Assembly: GCF_013367775.1 (NCBI RefSeq)
Contig: NZ_CP055157.1
Location: forward strand, 4,104,001 to 4,168,000
Direction of reading: 5' to 3'
Source: Microbulbifer sp. YPW1
GTDB lineage: Bacteria; Pseudomonadota; Gammaproteobacteria; Pseudomonadales; Cellvibrionaceae
Length of the DNA stretch: 64,000 nucleotides
Shown here: positions 38,527 to 47,353 of the stretch, piece by piece
How the letters are laid out: every line of letters starts with the position of its first letter
How positions within the stretch are numbered: the first letter of the stretch is position 1
Made by a program: the position numbers and the translations under genes
The notes under the pieces: generated by a model
What the model was told of the DNA's origin: nothing
Database searches by the model: none
What the model saw: only the letters and a program-made list of their open reading frames with translations

Positions 38527-39642
38527 TCATATTTCCTGACCCGAGGCCAAAAAACTCTGATTGTGTTCACCGAGTTTCGGCAAGCAGGTATTTACCTGTG
38601 CCGGCTCGTGTAAAAACTTGATCGGCACCCCGAGATGCCGATTACCTGCGTCATCTTCAAAAACCATTTCCCGAACGCGCAGATGCTCTTCTTTCAGGGC
38701 TTCATCGAGAAGACGAACCGGCGACCAGCAGACATCCAAGCCTTCGAACCAATCGCTCCACTGAGCGAGTGTACGGCCGGCAAATTCCTTTTTCAGAAAC
38801 TCAATTGCCTCTTCCTGATCGCCGGGCGGACGCTCACAGGCAGCGGCCAATTCGGGTCGACCCAAACGGGAAAAGAGGTTTTTGGCAAATTTGATTTCAC
38901 TGCCACCCAGTGTCAGATGCCGCCCGTCCGCCGTACGGTAGATACGGTACATGGCATTGCCGCCCCAGGAGCGTTCCTGCTTGACGACCGGTGAGCGATT
39001 TTCCGCAAACACAGGGCCAAGCGCGTTGGGCAACCAGGCCACCAGGCTGTCCTGCATGGAGATATCCAGGTAGTCCCCGCACCCGGTTTCGTTCCGCCGC
39101 AGTAACGCCATCAGTATGCCCGAAAGCCCCATCAATGACGCGGCCATATCTGCCACCGGCATCGCGGGAGAACAGGGTTCCCCATCGGCGCCCTCATTGA
39201 GAAATACCGTTCCGGATTCAGCCTGGATACTGAGATCATGGGCGGGCTTCTGACTTTTGGGGCCGGACTGGCCAAAGGCGGAAATGGAGCAGTAAACCAG
39301 GCGGGGATTGCGCGCACTCAATGTGGCGTAGTCGAGCCCCAGACGGGCCATGGCGCCGGGGCGGAAGCCCTCGACAAACACATCGGCCTCATCAATCAGG
39401 GCCAGTAGCTGGGCCTTCTGCTCTTCATCCTTGAGATTCAGACAGAGACTCTTCTTGCCCCGATGGGTATTGCGAAACCAGACGGCCTCGCCATTTTTGC
39501 GCAAGCCGATGTTGCGGGTAGGTTCTCCGGAGGGAGGCTCGACCTTGATCACCTCCGCGCCGTGGTCCGCCATCATCATGGTCAGGTGCGGACCGGGCAG
39601 GAACAGTGAAAGGTCGACGACACGTATGCCTTGCAGCTTCAT
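38527..39642 (-). CDS. CaiB/BaiF family CoA-transferase (copy 1)
   Basis: The 371-residue class III CoA-transferase opens GIRVVDLSLFLPGPHLTMMMADHGAEVIKVEPP, given here in overlapping parts, which is typical of the family. GFRPGAMARLGLDY follows. The catalytic Asp is expected in the region DMAASLMGLSG. Class III enzymes move CoA between carboxylic acids, often from succinyl-CoA. It lies next to a second CaiB gene, and such pairs sometimes form heteromers. In this island it probably activates a branched diacid. Confidence 0.85.
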   Translation of the reverse strand: MKLQGIRVVDLSLFLPGPHLTMMMADHGAEVIKVEPPSGEPTRNIGLRKNGEAVWFRNTHRGKKSLCLNLKDEEQKAQLLALIDEADVFVEGFRPGAMARLGLDYATLSARNPRLVYCSISAFGQSGPKSQKPAHDLSIQAESGTVFLNEGADGEPCSPAMPVADMAASLMGLSGILMALLRRNETGCGDYLDISMQDSLVAWLPNALGPVFAENRSPVVKQERSWGGNAMYRIYRTADGRHLTLGGSEIKFAKNLFSRLGRPELAAACERPPGDQEEAIEFLKKEFAGRTLAQWSDWFEGLDVCWSPVRLLDEALKEEHLRVREMVFEDDAGNRHLGVPIKFLHEPAQVNTCLPKLGEHNQSFLASGQEI

Positions 39643-39682
39643 TGGGCGAATTGCCTCCGGTCAGAACAGAGTGACGCCCAAC

Positions 39683-40876
39683 TTAGATAACCTGCCCGTT
39701 TCTCCACGCGGCAATTTCCGCCGCGGAATAACCGAGCCCGAGTAGCAGGTCCTCGCTGTCCGCACCAAGCGCTGAACAGCCAGTTCCAGTGGGCCTGTTT
39801 CCGTCAAATTTTAACGGGCTTGCGAGCAGCCTGAATTGACTATTGTCAACATGTGGCAGTGACTGCAGCATGCCGGTCTGGGCCAGCCAGGGATTCTGCA
39901 TGGCCTGGGCGAAGCTGTTCACCGGGGCCAGCGGCAGACGCCCCGCAAACACACTCACCCAGTGGGTGTTCGGCTGTTTGGAGAACTCGGCATCCAGGAT
40001 TTCCGTAAGCACCTCCCGGTTCTCACGGCGCAATGCGACCGTTCTGAAGCGCGCATCGTCAAGCAGGTCCACTCGCCCCAACCCTTCGGCAAGGATCTGC
40101 CAGAACTTCTCCGTCATGGCCATCACAAACACCCAGCCATCGGCACTGCGATAAATCTGGCAGGGTACCGTTGACGGATGGCCGGAACGGGGAACACGGG
40201 TGGTCTCGTGATCGCGATTCAGGTACCAGGTAGCCGGGTATGTCAGCTGGGTAGCCGCCACATCGAACAGGTTCACATCCACATCGCGACCGGCACCGCC
40301 GCGCAAAACGCCGACAAGCGTACCGAGCACGGCCATGGCAAGCGTCACCCCGCTCATGAAGTCCACCATCGACAGGCCAAAGCGTGCGGGCGGTGTGCCC
40401 GGCTCTCCGGTGAGGTCCATAAAACCCATCTCGGCCTGCATCAGATAATCGTATCCAGGCCAGGTGGCGCGATCATTGTCGCGGCCGTAGGCGGAAAGGT
40501 GCCCGCAGATGATTTCCCGCTTTACCGCGCCCAGACTGTCGTAGTCCAGACCCAGTTTTGCGGGCTGATCGCCGCGCAGGTTATTCATCACGATGTCTGC
40601 GCTCTGCACCAGTCGCTCGAAGATTTTCCGACCTTGCGCGCTCTTGAGGTCCAGCGTCAGGCTCTTCTTGCTGCGATTGAAGGTCTGGAAAAAATCGCTG
40701 TCGTTATCCCCCAGAAAATAGGGACCGGACTTTCGGGCGATATCGCCACCAGTAGCCGGGTTCTCTATTTTGATGACCTCAGCCCCCATATCCGCAAGCT
40801 GCATGGAGCCGAAAGGTCCGGCCCCGTACTGCTCCACGGCAATAACGCGGATTCCCGCCAGTGGCTTATCCTGCAT
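39683..40876 (-). CDS. CaiB/BaiF family CoA-transferase (copy 2)
   Basis: The 397-residue protein has VIAVEQYGAGPFGSMQLADMGAEVIKIENP (overlapping parts) at its start. FNRSKKSLTLDLKS follows, and FGLSMVDFMSGVTLAMAVLG should hold the catalytic Asp. The start overlaps the stop of the acyl-CoA dehydrogenase gene (TAATG), so the two are coupled. With MaoC and CitE it resembles the mesaconate/itaconate CoA-transferase, hydratase and lyase modules. Confidence 0.88.
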   Translation of the reverse strand: MQDKPLAGIRVIAVEQYGAGPFGSMQLADMGAEVIKIENPATGGDIARKSGPYFLGDNDSDFFQTFNRSKKSLTLDLKSAQGRKIFERLVQSADIVMNNLRGDQPAKLGLDYDSLGAVKREIICGHLSAYGRDNDRATWPGYDYLMQAEMGFMDLTGEPGTPPARFGLSMVDFMSGVTLAMAVLGTLVGVLRGGAGRDVDVNLFDVAATQLTYPATWYLNRDHETTRVPRSGHPSTVPCQIYRSADGWVFVMAMTEKFWQILAEGLGRVDLLDDARFRTVALRRENREVLTEILDAEFSKQPNTHWVSVFAGRLPLAPVNSFAQAMQNPWLAQTGMLQSLPHVDNSQFRLLASPLKFDGNRPTGTGCSALGADSEDLLLGLGYSAAEIAAWRNGQVI

Positions 40877-42048
40877 TACAGATTCGCCTCGCGCGCTGCC
40901 AGCTGCTTGGCAATGATGATGCGCTGCATTTCATTGGTACCCTCACCCACGCACATCAACATGGCATCGCGATAGTAGCGTTCAATTTCATACTCAGTGG
41001 AAAATCCGTAGCCGCCAAAGATACGCATGGCTTCCTGGGCACAGAAAACACCGGCCTCACTGGCGAAATACTTGGCCATGCCCGCTTCCATATCGCAGCG
41101 CTCACCGCTGTCATACATGCGTGCGGCCTGATCTACCAGCAGTTTGGCCGCCTCAACTTTCGCTGCCATTTCGCCAAGTTTCAGCTGGATTGCCTGGTGC
41201 TGGATGATCGGCTTGCCAAAGGTTTCCCGTTCCGTGGCGTAGCGCACGGCCAGCTTCAATGCGCCCTGAGCTATACCGGCACCGCGAGCGGCAACATTGA
41301 TACGACCGAGTTCCAGGCCGCCCACCGACATATGGAATCCACGGCCTTCTTCGCCACCTATCAGGTCATCAGCGGAAACGCGGAAATCCTCGAATACCAC
41401 CTCCGCCGTATCAATAGCGCGATAACAGGTCTTCTTGATCTTGTTGATAGTGATACCCGGCAACAGGTTACCGGCATCATCTTTGGTGCGGATGGCAAAC
41501 AGCGACATGCCGCGATGTCGGGGCTCTGCATTGGGATTGGTTTTGACCAGCAGGCCGAGACAATTGCCATTGACCGCGTTGGTGATCCACATCTTGCTGC
41601 CATTGATCACGTAGCTGTCGCCATCGCGTTTTGCCACGCAGCGGATCGCCTGCAAATCGGAACCGGCATTGGGTTCAGTCAATGCGATACCGCCGCGCAA
41701 TGCGCCCTCAGCCATCAGTGGCAGAAAGCGCTGCTTCTGCTCTTCGGTGCCAAAGCGCTCCACTGCAGCGGCCATGATCAGGTGGGAATTGAAAATGCCA
41801 CCCGGGGCCATCCACACCGCAGAGATTTTCTGCACAATACGTGCATAGGTGCTGGCGGAAAGCGCCAGTCCGCCATAGCTTTCACCGATGGTGGCACCAA
41901 ACAGCCCCAGGGACTTCATGGTTTCCACCAGCTCGTGGGGATACTCGTCGGCGAGATCCTTTTCCCGCGCGATCGGCGCAACATCGTTGGCCACAAAGCG
42001 GTCTATGGTATCGAGGATCGCGGCCTCATCTTCTGCAGTCCAGCTCAT
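40876..42048 (-). CDS. Acyl-CoA dehydrogenase
   Basis: The 390-residue protein has all three ACAD domains. GGIALTEPNAGSDLQAIRC binds FAD/substrate, SKMWITNAVNGN follows, and the C-terminal IFGGYGFSTEYEIERYYRDAM is near residues 340-360 with the usual catalytic Glu region. It introduces a 2,3-double bond into an acyl-CoA using FAD. AGGAG upstream of the ATG at 42048 supports the start. It lies between the MaoC and CaiB genes, so its substrate is probably the CoA ester made by those transferases. Confidence 0.93.
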   Translation of the reverse strand: MSWTAEDEAAILDTIDRFVANDVAPIAREKDLADEYPHELVETMKSLGLFGATIGESYGGLALSASTYARIVQKISAVWMAPGGIFNSHLIMAAAVERFGTEEQKQRFLPLMAEGALRGGIALTEPNAGSDLQAIRCVAKRDGDSYVINGSKMWITNAVNGNCLGLLVKTNPNAEPRHRGMSLFAIRTKDDAGNLLPGITINKIKKTCYRAIDTAEVVFEDFRVSADDLIGGEEGRGFHMSVGGLELGRINVAARGAGIAQGALKLAVRYATERETFGKPIIQHQAIQLKLGEMAAKVEAAKLLVDQAARMYDSGERCDMEAGMAKYFASEAGVFCAQEAMRIFGGYGFSTEYEIERYYRDAMLMCVGEGTNEMQRIIIAKQLAAREANL

Positions 42049-42076
42049 TACTGTCTCCTGTTACTGCTCGCCTGGA

Positions 42077-42595
42077 TCAATAGTTCACCTTGTCTTCCAT
42101 TTCCGACCCGCGCTTCCACACCAGGACCTTGCGCAGAAAGGAACATACTTCGGTGCCATCCTGCTTGGTGCCACGTGTGCGCACGGTGACGATGCCCTGG
42201 TTGGGACGCGACTTGGATTCCCGCATGTCCAAAACCTCAGACTCGGCGTACAGGGTATCCCCCACAAACAGCGGCGCGGTCATGCGGATATCGTCCCACC
42301 CCAGGTTGGCGATCGCTTTCTGGCTGATATCCGTCACACTCATACCGACCATCAGGGCCACAGTGAACGGACTGCACACCAACGGCTTGCCGAACTCGGT
42401 GCCCTCCGCGTATACCTTGTCGAAGTGCGCGGGATGGGTATTCATAGTCAACAGGGTGAACCAGGTGTTATCGGTTTCGGTGATGGTCCGCCCCGGTCGA
42501 TGCTCATAGGTATCGCCCACTTTGAAATCTTCAAAGAAACGTCCAAAGGTCTCACGGTAGCGGTTTTCACCAACCTGCTTTACTTCTCCAGCCAT
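42077..42595 (-). CDS. MaoC family enoyl-CoA hydratase, mesaconyl-CoA hydratase-like
   Basis: The 172-residue hotdog-fold protein reads GRFFEDFKVGDTYEHRPGRTITETDNTWFTLLTMNTHPAHFD in overlapping parts. This is the MaoC hydratase-2 motif with the Asp/His dyad, and it is very like mesaconyl- and itaconyl-CoA hydratases. It would hydrate a branched unsaturated dicarboxyl-CoA. The ATG at 42595 (MAGEVKQVG) fits the family length; an upstream in-frame start would overlap citE. It is paired with the CitE-type lyase gene 19 bases away. Confidence 0.87.
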   Translation of the reverse strand: MAGEVKQVGENRYRETFGRFFEDFKVGDTYEHRPGRTITETDNTWFTLLTMNTHPAHFDKVYAEGTEFGKPLVCSPFTVALMVGMSVTDISQKAIANLGWDDIRMTAPLFVGDTLYAESEVLDMRESKSRPNQGIVTVRTRGTKQDGTEVCSFLRKVLVWKRGSEMEDKVNY

Positions 42596-42614
42596 AGCAA
42601 TTTTCCACTGCGGT

Positions 42615-43448
42615 TTACACAAATTCTTTTTCAGTATTTCCACGGGCAATCAGCCTGCGCGCGCTGTCCACGATGGGCTGATCCACCATGCGGCCGTTCA
42701 CCACCACGGCGCCGCCACGGGCCTGCTCAAAGGCATCGACAATATCCCGGGCCTGGCGCAGGGCCTCGGCGGTTGGGGCAAAACCCCGATGAATCCCGTT
42801 AATCTGCGCGGGGTGAATGGCGGCCTTGGCGGCATAGCCCAGCGCGGCGACACGGCGCGTTTCAGCCTCCAGCCCCTGGGAGTCCCGCACATCCAGGAAC
42901 GGCACATCAATTAGCGGCAGGCGGTAGGCAGCGGCAATCACAGCCATCTGCGAACGCGCCCACAACAGAGGCTCCCAAGCGAATTCCGCGCCCAGCTGTG
43001 CGGCGAAATCACCGCCGCCAAACATCACCGCATCGAGGGTGCTATCGCGGCAGATCGCTTCCATAGCCAGCAGTCCCGATGCACTTTCCACTAGTGCGAT
43101 CCACCCCACGGGCTGGCCCAGCAAGGTTGCCGCGGTGGCGACATCGCCAGCGCTTTCGGTTTTCGCCAACATCAATCTCGCGGGCAATCGGGCTTTGGAA
43201 AGCGCGTATAGATCTGCCCTACCCTCATCACTTTCTGCAGCGCTGACGCGAATCACAATGCGCTGAAGCAGAGACGGATCACATCCTTCGAGAAAGTCGC
43301 ACACCAGGCTGCGTGCATCCGCTTTCTGCGCCACTGGCACAGCATCTTCCAGATCAATGCACACCAGGTCGGCATCGCTGTCCAGTGCCTTCTCAAACCT
43401 ATCGGGACGGTGCCCGGGAACGAACAACAGGCTGCGTGCGTTAAACAT
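42615..43448 (-). CDS. CitE/HpcH family lyase, citramalyl-CoA lyase-like
   Basis: The 277-residue TIM-barrel protein opens RSLLFVPGHRPDRFEKAL and has the metal site region DLVCIDLEDAVP. VMFGGGDFAAQLGA and AAIHPAQINGIHRGF follow. Members cleave malyl-, citramalyl- or citryl-CoA type thioesters to a 2-oxoacid plus acyl-CoA. With the MaoC and CaiB genes it suggests cleavage of a citramalyl-CoA-like intermediate to pyruvate. The start overlaps the stop of the upstream hydrolase gene by one base. Confidence 0.9.
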   Translation of the reverse strand: MFNARSLLFVPGHRPDRFEKALDSDADLVCIDLEDAVPVAQKADARSLVCDFLEGCDPSLLQRIVIRVSAAESDEGRADLYALSKARLPARLMLAKTESAGDVATAATLLGQPVGWIALVESASGLLAMEAICRDSTLDAVMFGGGDFAAQLGAEFAWEPLLWARSQMAVIAAAYRLPLIDVPFLDVRDSQGLEAETRRVAALGYAAKAAIHPAQINGIHRGFAPTAEALRQARDIVDAFEQARGGAVVVNGRMVDQPIVDSARRLIARGNTEKEFV

Positions 43449-44347
43449 CAGAAGCGCTCCCAGCCGCGCAATGGTTCGCGCACCTGACTTTGCGGCACCT
43501 TCTCTGCAAAGGCGTCGGCGATACTCGCGCGCGTGGTAAACCAGACACCGTCCTGGGCGGCGGCGTAACGCAGGAATTCATCCAGCGCACCGATCCTTCC
43601 CGGGCGACCGATAATGCGCAGGTGCAGGCCCAGCGACATCATGCGCGTCCGGCTTGCGCCCTCGGCCAACAGCGTATCCAGTGTGCGGCAGGCGTAATCA
43701 AGCCAGGCCTGCGGGGTCAGCGATGGCGCTGTCCAGAATTTCATATCGTTGGAGTCGATTGCGTACGGCAGCACCAGCATGGGTTTATCCGATCCCTGCA
43801 CCGGGGCCCAGAAGGGCTCATCTGCACTGTAGTCGTCCATGTGGTAATCAAAGCCCTCCTCCTGCAACAATCGGCGTGTATTGTCCGTATGCAGGTAGCG
43901 GCTGAGCCAGCCACGGGGGCGCTGCCCGGTGGTTTGCTTGATCGACGCAATGGCATCGCGGATAAATTTCCGCTCTTGCTCTTCGTTCATGGAGAACTGG
44001 TGTTGCCAGCGATAACCGTGGCTGCACACTTCGTGCTCACCCTCGGCAATAAAGCGTGCGATCTGCGGAGCCCGCTCCAGGGCCACTGCTGCCGCGCAGA
44101 AAGTGGCCGGTACCTGATAGCGTTCCAGCAACGCCTGAATACGCGGCCAGCCTTCGCGAATCCCGTATTCATAATTGCTTTCGTTGGCGTGGGCGCGAAT
44201 CGGCTTGCGCGGCGCCACACCCAGCTCGTCCACGGGCTCCGGGCCGCGATCCCCGTCGAGCAGTGTGCTCTCGGAGCCCTCTTCCACATTCACCACAATC
44301 GAGAGTGCAAGCCGGGCATCTCCCGGCCAGTTAACGCTTTTCCTCAT
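43448..44347 (-). CDS. PuuE/cyclic imidase-like polysaccharide deacetylase-family hydrolase (copy 1)
   Basis: The 299-residue protein has a NodB-type fold but follows the PuuE allantoinase pattern. NWPGDARLALSIVVNVEEGSES opens it in parts, SNYEYGIREGWPRI follows, and EVCSHGYRWQHQFSMNEEQE carries the conserved His. This branch of the superfamily hydrolyses cyclic amides: PuuE acts on allantoin, and related bacterial imidases act on cyclic imides. No purine catabolic genes are nearby, so a cyclic imide is the better guess. I prefer the ATG at 44347 (GGAG 11 bases upstream) to one at 44401 inside the SDR gene. Confidence 0.8.
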   Translation of the reverse strand: MRKSVNWPGDARLALSIVVNVEEGSESTLLDGDRGPEPVDELGVAPRKPIRAHANESNYEYGIREGWPRIQALLERYQVPATFCAAAVALERAPQIARFIAEGEHEVCSHGYRWQHQFSMNEEQERKFIRDAIASIKQTTGQRPRGWLSRYLHTDNTRRLLQEEGFDYHMDDYSADEPFWAPVQGSDKPMLVLPYAIDSNDMKFWTAPSLTPQAWLDYACRTLDTLLAEGASRTRMMSLGLHLRIIGRPGRIGALDEFLRYAAAQDGVWFTTRASIADAFAEKVPQSQVREPLRGWERF

Positions 44348-44372
44348 GCCCGGTATTACTCCGTTTACTGGC

Positions 44373-45227
44373 TCAGTGATATTCCTCACCGCCCGAGACA
44401 TTCATCGCCTCGCCGGTGATGTAAGACGCTTCATCGGAACAGAGAAAGGCGCAGGCCTTGGCGGTATCGTCCTGCAATCCCGGGCGCCCGAGCGGAATAC
44501 GCGCACGCATGTCTTCCATATACCGATCGTGGCCCTTACCGGTTACCTCGGAAAAGTGCGCGTTCTGCCAGGCTCCCAGGCCCGTGGTCACGTGGTTCGG
44601 GCAGATGGTATTGACGGTGATACCCGCAGGCCCCAGCTCCTGTGCTGCAGAGCGGGTCAGGCCGATGAGCCCGTGCTTGGATGCGGTATAAGCAGATGCA
44701 TGGGCAAAACCGGATTTGGATGCCTGGCTGCCGATGTTGATGATGCGGCCACCGCGCCCCTGGCGCAGCATGATCTCGGCGGCGTACTTGATACCGAGGA
44801 AGGCACCGCGGAGGTTGACCCCCAACACCGCATCCCACTTATCAACGCCCATGTCCACGACCGGATCCATCAGGTAACCGATTCCGGCATTGTTGACCCA
44901 GATATCCAGGCTACCGAAATGCCCGAGGGCGAATTCCGCCGCAGCCTGGACCTCCTGCGCATCGAGTACATTGCAGGCAACCGTGGCAACATCGCCACCG
45001 GCTGCGCGGATTTCCGCGGCGATCTCTTCCATCTCGGCAGATGTACCCACTGCCTGCTCCGGCAGGTTCTCGCCAGCGGCGTGACCGATATCGGTCAGCA
45101 CTACTTTTACGCCTTCCTGTGCCAGGCGTTTCGCCATGGCTTCTCCCAATCCCTTGCGTCGCCCGGCGCCGGTGATCACCGCCACCTTGCCAGCCAGCTC
45201 CGGATACTTGCCCTGCACTTCTGTCAT
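44373..45227 (-). CDS. Short-chain dehydrogenase/reductase
   Basis: The 284-residue classical SDR has a nucleotide-binding TGAGRRKGLG motif, NNAG, and the catalytic SQASKSGFAHASAYTASKHG with Ser, Tyr and Lys. LTDIGHAA at the end of strand 2 has an acidic residue, which favours NAD over NADP. It ends with the common ITGEAMNVSGG. The ribosome binding site AAGGAGG is excellent. It is the second gene of the RedY-like-SDR-imidase-CitE-MaoC-ACAD-CaiB-CaiB operon. The substrate is probably an alcohol or ketone intermediate of the pathway. Confidence 0.92.
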   Translation of the reverse strand: MTEVQGKYPELAGKVAVITGAGRRKGLGEAMAKRLAQEGVKVVLTDIGHAAGENLPEQAVGTSAEMEEIAAEIRAAGGDVATVACNVLDAQEVQAAAEFALGHFGSLDIWVNNAGIGYLMDPVVDMGVDKWDAVLGVNLRGAFLGIKYAAEIMLRQGRGGRIINIGSQASKSGFAHASAYTASKHGLIGLTRSAAQELGPAGITVNTICPNHVTTGLGAWQNAHFSEVTGKGHDRYMEDMRARIPLGRPGLQDDTAKACAFLCSDEASYITGEAMNVSGGEEYH

Positions 45228-45253
45228 GCTGCGCCTCCTTGAAACGGGTCTGG

Positions 45254-45565
45254 TTAGATGGCTTCGGTCAGCATGAATTGCGGGTTATCCGCAAACTGCT
45301 GAAACTCCGACGCAACCTTTTGCATGGTCTCGCTGGACACATCCGCACCCAACTGCTGCATATCCTTCACCACCAGCAACTCGACGTACTGGTATGGCGC
45401 CGGCGCCTCCACGCCCAGGAGACCGGTGGTACGCAGTACGGAAAAATCGTCGATGGAGTTCAGCTTGCGCACGGTAGGAAGGTCGGTGGTCTTCGCCCAC
45501 TCCTCGTAGTCAGAAGGGCTAACGCCCGGCTTGAGGTTGAACAGCACAACAATAGTGGTAGTCAC
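45254..45565 (-). CDS. Small alpha/beta-barrel protein, RedY/HapK-like
   Basis: The 103-residue protein starts TTTIVVLFNLKPGVSPSDYEEWAKTTDLPTVRKL (in overlapping parts), a ferredoxin-like dimeric alpha/beta-barrel pattern as in EthD/Dabb proteins. The sequence reminds me most of RedY/HapK-like proteins linked to tripyrrole (prodiginine) clusters; that is memory and has not been searched. The start is a GTG with GGAGG seven bases upstream. It is the first gene of the long minus-strand operon and has an operator-like palindrome about 50 bp upstream. Confidence 0.65.
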   Translation of the reverse strand: MTTTIVVLFNLKPGVSPSDYEEWAKTTDLPTVRKLNSIDDFSVLRTTGLLGVEAPAPYQYVELLVVKDMQQLGADVSSETMQKVASEFQQFADNPQFMLTEAI

Positions 45566-45616
45566 GATAGCGCCTCCGCCTGATGGTCATTGATGTAGCC
45601 ATCCTATTCTTGAGCT

Positions 45617-45638
45617 AATGTTATGTCAATATAACATT
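45617..45638. promoter_or_regulatory. Predicted island operator 2 (RedY-like operon promoter)
   Basis: AATGTTAT and ATAACATT form a perfect 8-bp inverted repeat with a 6-base spacer, 51 bp upstream of the GTG start. The first 15 bases, AATGTTATGTCAATA, match the island consensus AWTGWTATATCWWTA at all but two positions (9 and 13 differ or are degenerate). Confidence 0.6.
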
Positions 45639-45796
45639 TAACGCGACACGTACATCCTGGAGTTCAACGAGAGACCGGTTACTGCGGGCATACACGCAGA
45701 CGGCTGAAGAAGGGAAGGAATCCGAAAGGGGGAAACGCAGCCGTGTGCGCCCGAGAGCGCACCGGCGTTGAGAGAACAGGGAAGAAAACGGGAGCG

Positions 45797-46453
45797 TCAG
45801 GCCTTGGCGGCAAGCCCCTCGACAAAAGCGTGGTAGGCAGTGCGCACCTCCTGCAACACGTCCCGCACTGGAGCAAAGCTGTTGACCCAGGCCCACCAGG
45901 CCCCGAGACCGGGAAACTCTTCCAGCGGCTCCGCCATCTCCACCAGCGGCGCCAGCTCCTGCAAGTACAGCATCGTGGGCGCCAGAGCGATATCCCCCAG
46001 GTTCAGCGGACGCTCGCCACCACCAAAACTGGCCAGCAACCGCTCGCCTTTGAGCAGCTCGGCACGCAGGCTTTGGGCGATCTCCGCAGTATCACCTGCA
46101 GCCCCGATGGCAACACGGAACAGAGGGAAAAGCGCATTTGTTGCAAGATGAAGGTCGGCGTATCGGCCCAGCATACGCATCTGCGCACGGCCCAGCGCAC
46201 TCTCCGGAACCAGTGAACCGCCGTTTGCGATCCCCGCCTCAGAAAGGTACTCCATGATCGCCCAACTCTCGGCAATGGCTTCTCCGCCGGAAAGCTCCAG
46301 CACCGGCACCTTACCCAGAGGAAAACGCTGCATAAACGCCTCGGTACGCAGCGGTACTGGCGGCGGCAGAATTTCCAGCGGCAGCCCCTCAAGACGGGCC
46401 TGGATTCGGACCCGCGCGGCATACGGGGAATGAGGAAGGCTAAACAGTTTCAA
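45797..46453 (-). CDS. Glutathione S-transferase family protein
   Basis: The 218-residue protein has a thioredoxin-like N-domain (MKLFSLPHSPYAARVRIQARLEGL in parts, with Ser/Tyr active-site candidates at residues 5-11). FPLGKVPVLELSGGEAIAESWAIMEYL gives the cis-Pro and glutathione-binding residues. An all-helical C-domain follows. In this island a GST could isomerise maleate-like diacids, cleave an ether or detoxify reactive imides. It lies 16 bases after the membrane-protein gene on the same strand. Confidence 0.85.
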   Translation of the reverse strand: MKLFSLPHSPYAARVRIQARLEGLPLEILPPPVPLRTEAFMQRFPLGKVPVLELSGGEAIAESWAIMEYLSEAGIANGGSLVPESALGRAQMRMLGRYADLHLATNALFPLFRVAIGAAGDTAEIAQSLRAELLKGERLLASFGGGERPLNLGDIALAPTMLYLQELAPLVEMAEPLEEFPGLGAWWAWVNSFAPVRDVLQEVRTAYHAFVEGLAAKA

Positions 46454-46469
46454 GGGCTCTCTCCCACAG

Positions 46470-47135
46470 TCAGTAAATCAGGTGCAGTCCGTAAGCCGCA
46501 TTGGCCAACAGCCCCACCCAGATGGCGTAGACAAACGGGCGACAGGACGCGATGGAACTGCGAATGGATCGATTCACAGAATCACTTTCGTCACCGGACA
46601 TCAATTTCCCCCAGGCCGCACCAAACGATTTCAGCCTCACCCGGATCATCAGCCCGCACAACACCAGCAGCGCAAAGATTCCGAGCTTGATGGCCAGCCA
46701 GTCCGACGGGAAGATGACGTTGCTGATCAGCGCGTAGACTGCCAGCGACAGCAACAGGACGATAATACCTACACGAAAGTAGAAATCGAACCGGGTCAGC
46801 GCCGGCACAAACGACTTTCCATGGGCGAAATGCAAGGTTGCCACCATGAGCAGCCACCCCAGGGAAAAGGCCCACGCCAGCCACAGCCATCCCGCGGCCA
46901 CCGTGAACTGTCCGCTCATATGTGCCATCTGCAATCCCAGCGGCAGTATCAATGGCATACAAAAACGTGGCCCCTGGTCACACCCCATCATGATCGTGAG
47001 CGCGGTATTGCGCGCCTGCGGCGAAAGGTCGGAACGGGTCACATAGCGACTTGCATAAAAGGTGCCGAGATCTCCCCCCAGCCAGTAGACAAAGCACAGA
47101 TTGTGCAGGAGCTTTACAAACAGATACGTACTCAT
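46470..47135 (-). CDS. Membrane protein, CopD/DUF2269-like
   Basis: The 221-residue protein has about five hydrophobic segments. It starts YLFVKLLHNLCFVYWLGGDLGTF, with a conserved-looking His and WxGG as in CopD-like or DUF2269-like proteins. Several His residues in or near membrane segments (positions about 11, 72, 102) could bind heme or metal. It is the first gene of a two-gene unit with a GST and is divergent from the isochorismatase operon. The role is unknown. Confidence 0.65.
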   Translation of the reverse strand: MSTYLFVKLLHNLCFVYWLGGDLGTFYASRYVTRSDLSPQARNTALTIMMGCDQGPRFCMPLILPLGLQMAHMSGQFTVAAGWLWLAWAFSLGWLLMVATLHFAHGKSFVPALTRFDFYFRVGIIVLLLSLAVYALISNVIFPSDWLAIKLGIFALLVLCGLMIRVRLKSFGAAWGKLMSGDESDSVNRSIRSSIASCRPFVYAIWVGLLANAAYGLHLIY

Positions 47136-47288
47136 GCTGGTTAATTCTTATCAGTTGAGGTAACAATATCGAACAGACGGTATTGCGTTAACGATACCGG
47201 CAAAAGGCGCCCAACGCACCGACCACGAAATCACCCGAAGTGGTCGGAAGCAAAAGCCGCGCTGGAGCCACATTGCCGCATTAGTTAT

Positions 47289-47303
47289 ATTGATATACCA
47301 TTA
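47289..47303. promoter_or_regulatory. Predicted island operator 3 (amidase operon/membrane protein divergent promoter)
   Basis: ATTGATATACCATTA differs from the near-palindrome in front of gntR (AATGATATATCATTA) at only two of 15 bases. It lies 50 bp upstream of the isochorismatase gene and 153 bp from the divergent membrane-protein gene. Confidence 0.65.
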
Positions 47304-47353
47304 GAACAACAAATACAATAGCAAGCACCGCCAGTCATTGCTCGGGAGCCCCA

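Noticed and set aside
40861..42189. 442-residue plus-strand open frame
   Set aside because: Antisense shadow of the acyl-CoA dehydrogenase gene.
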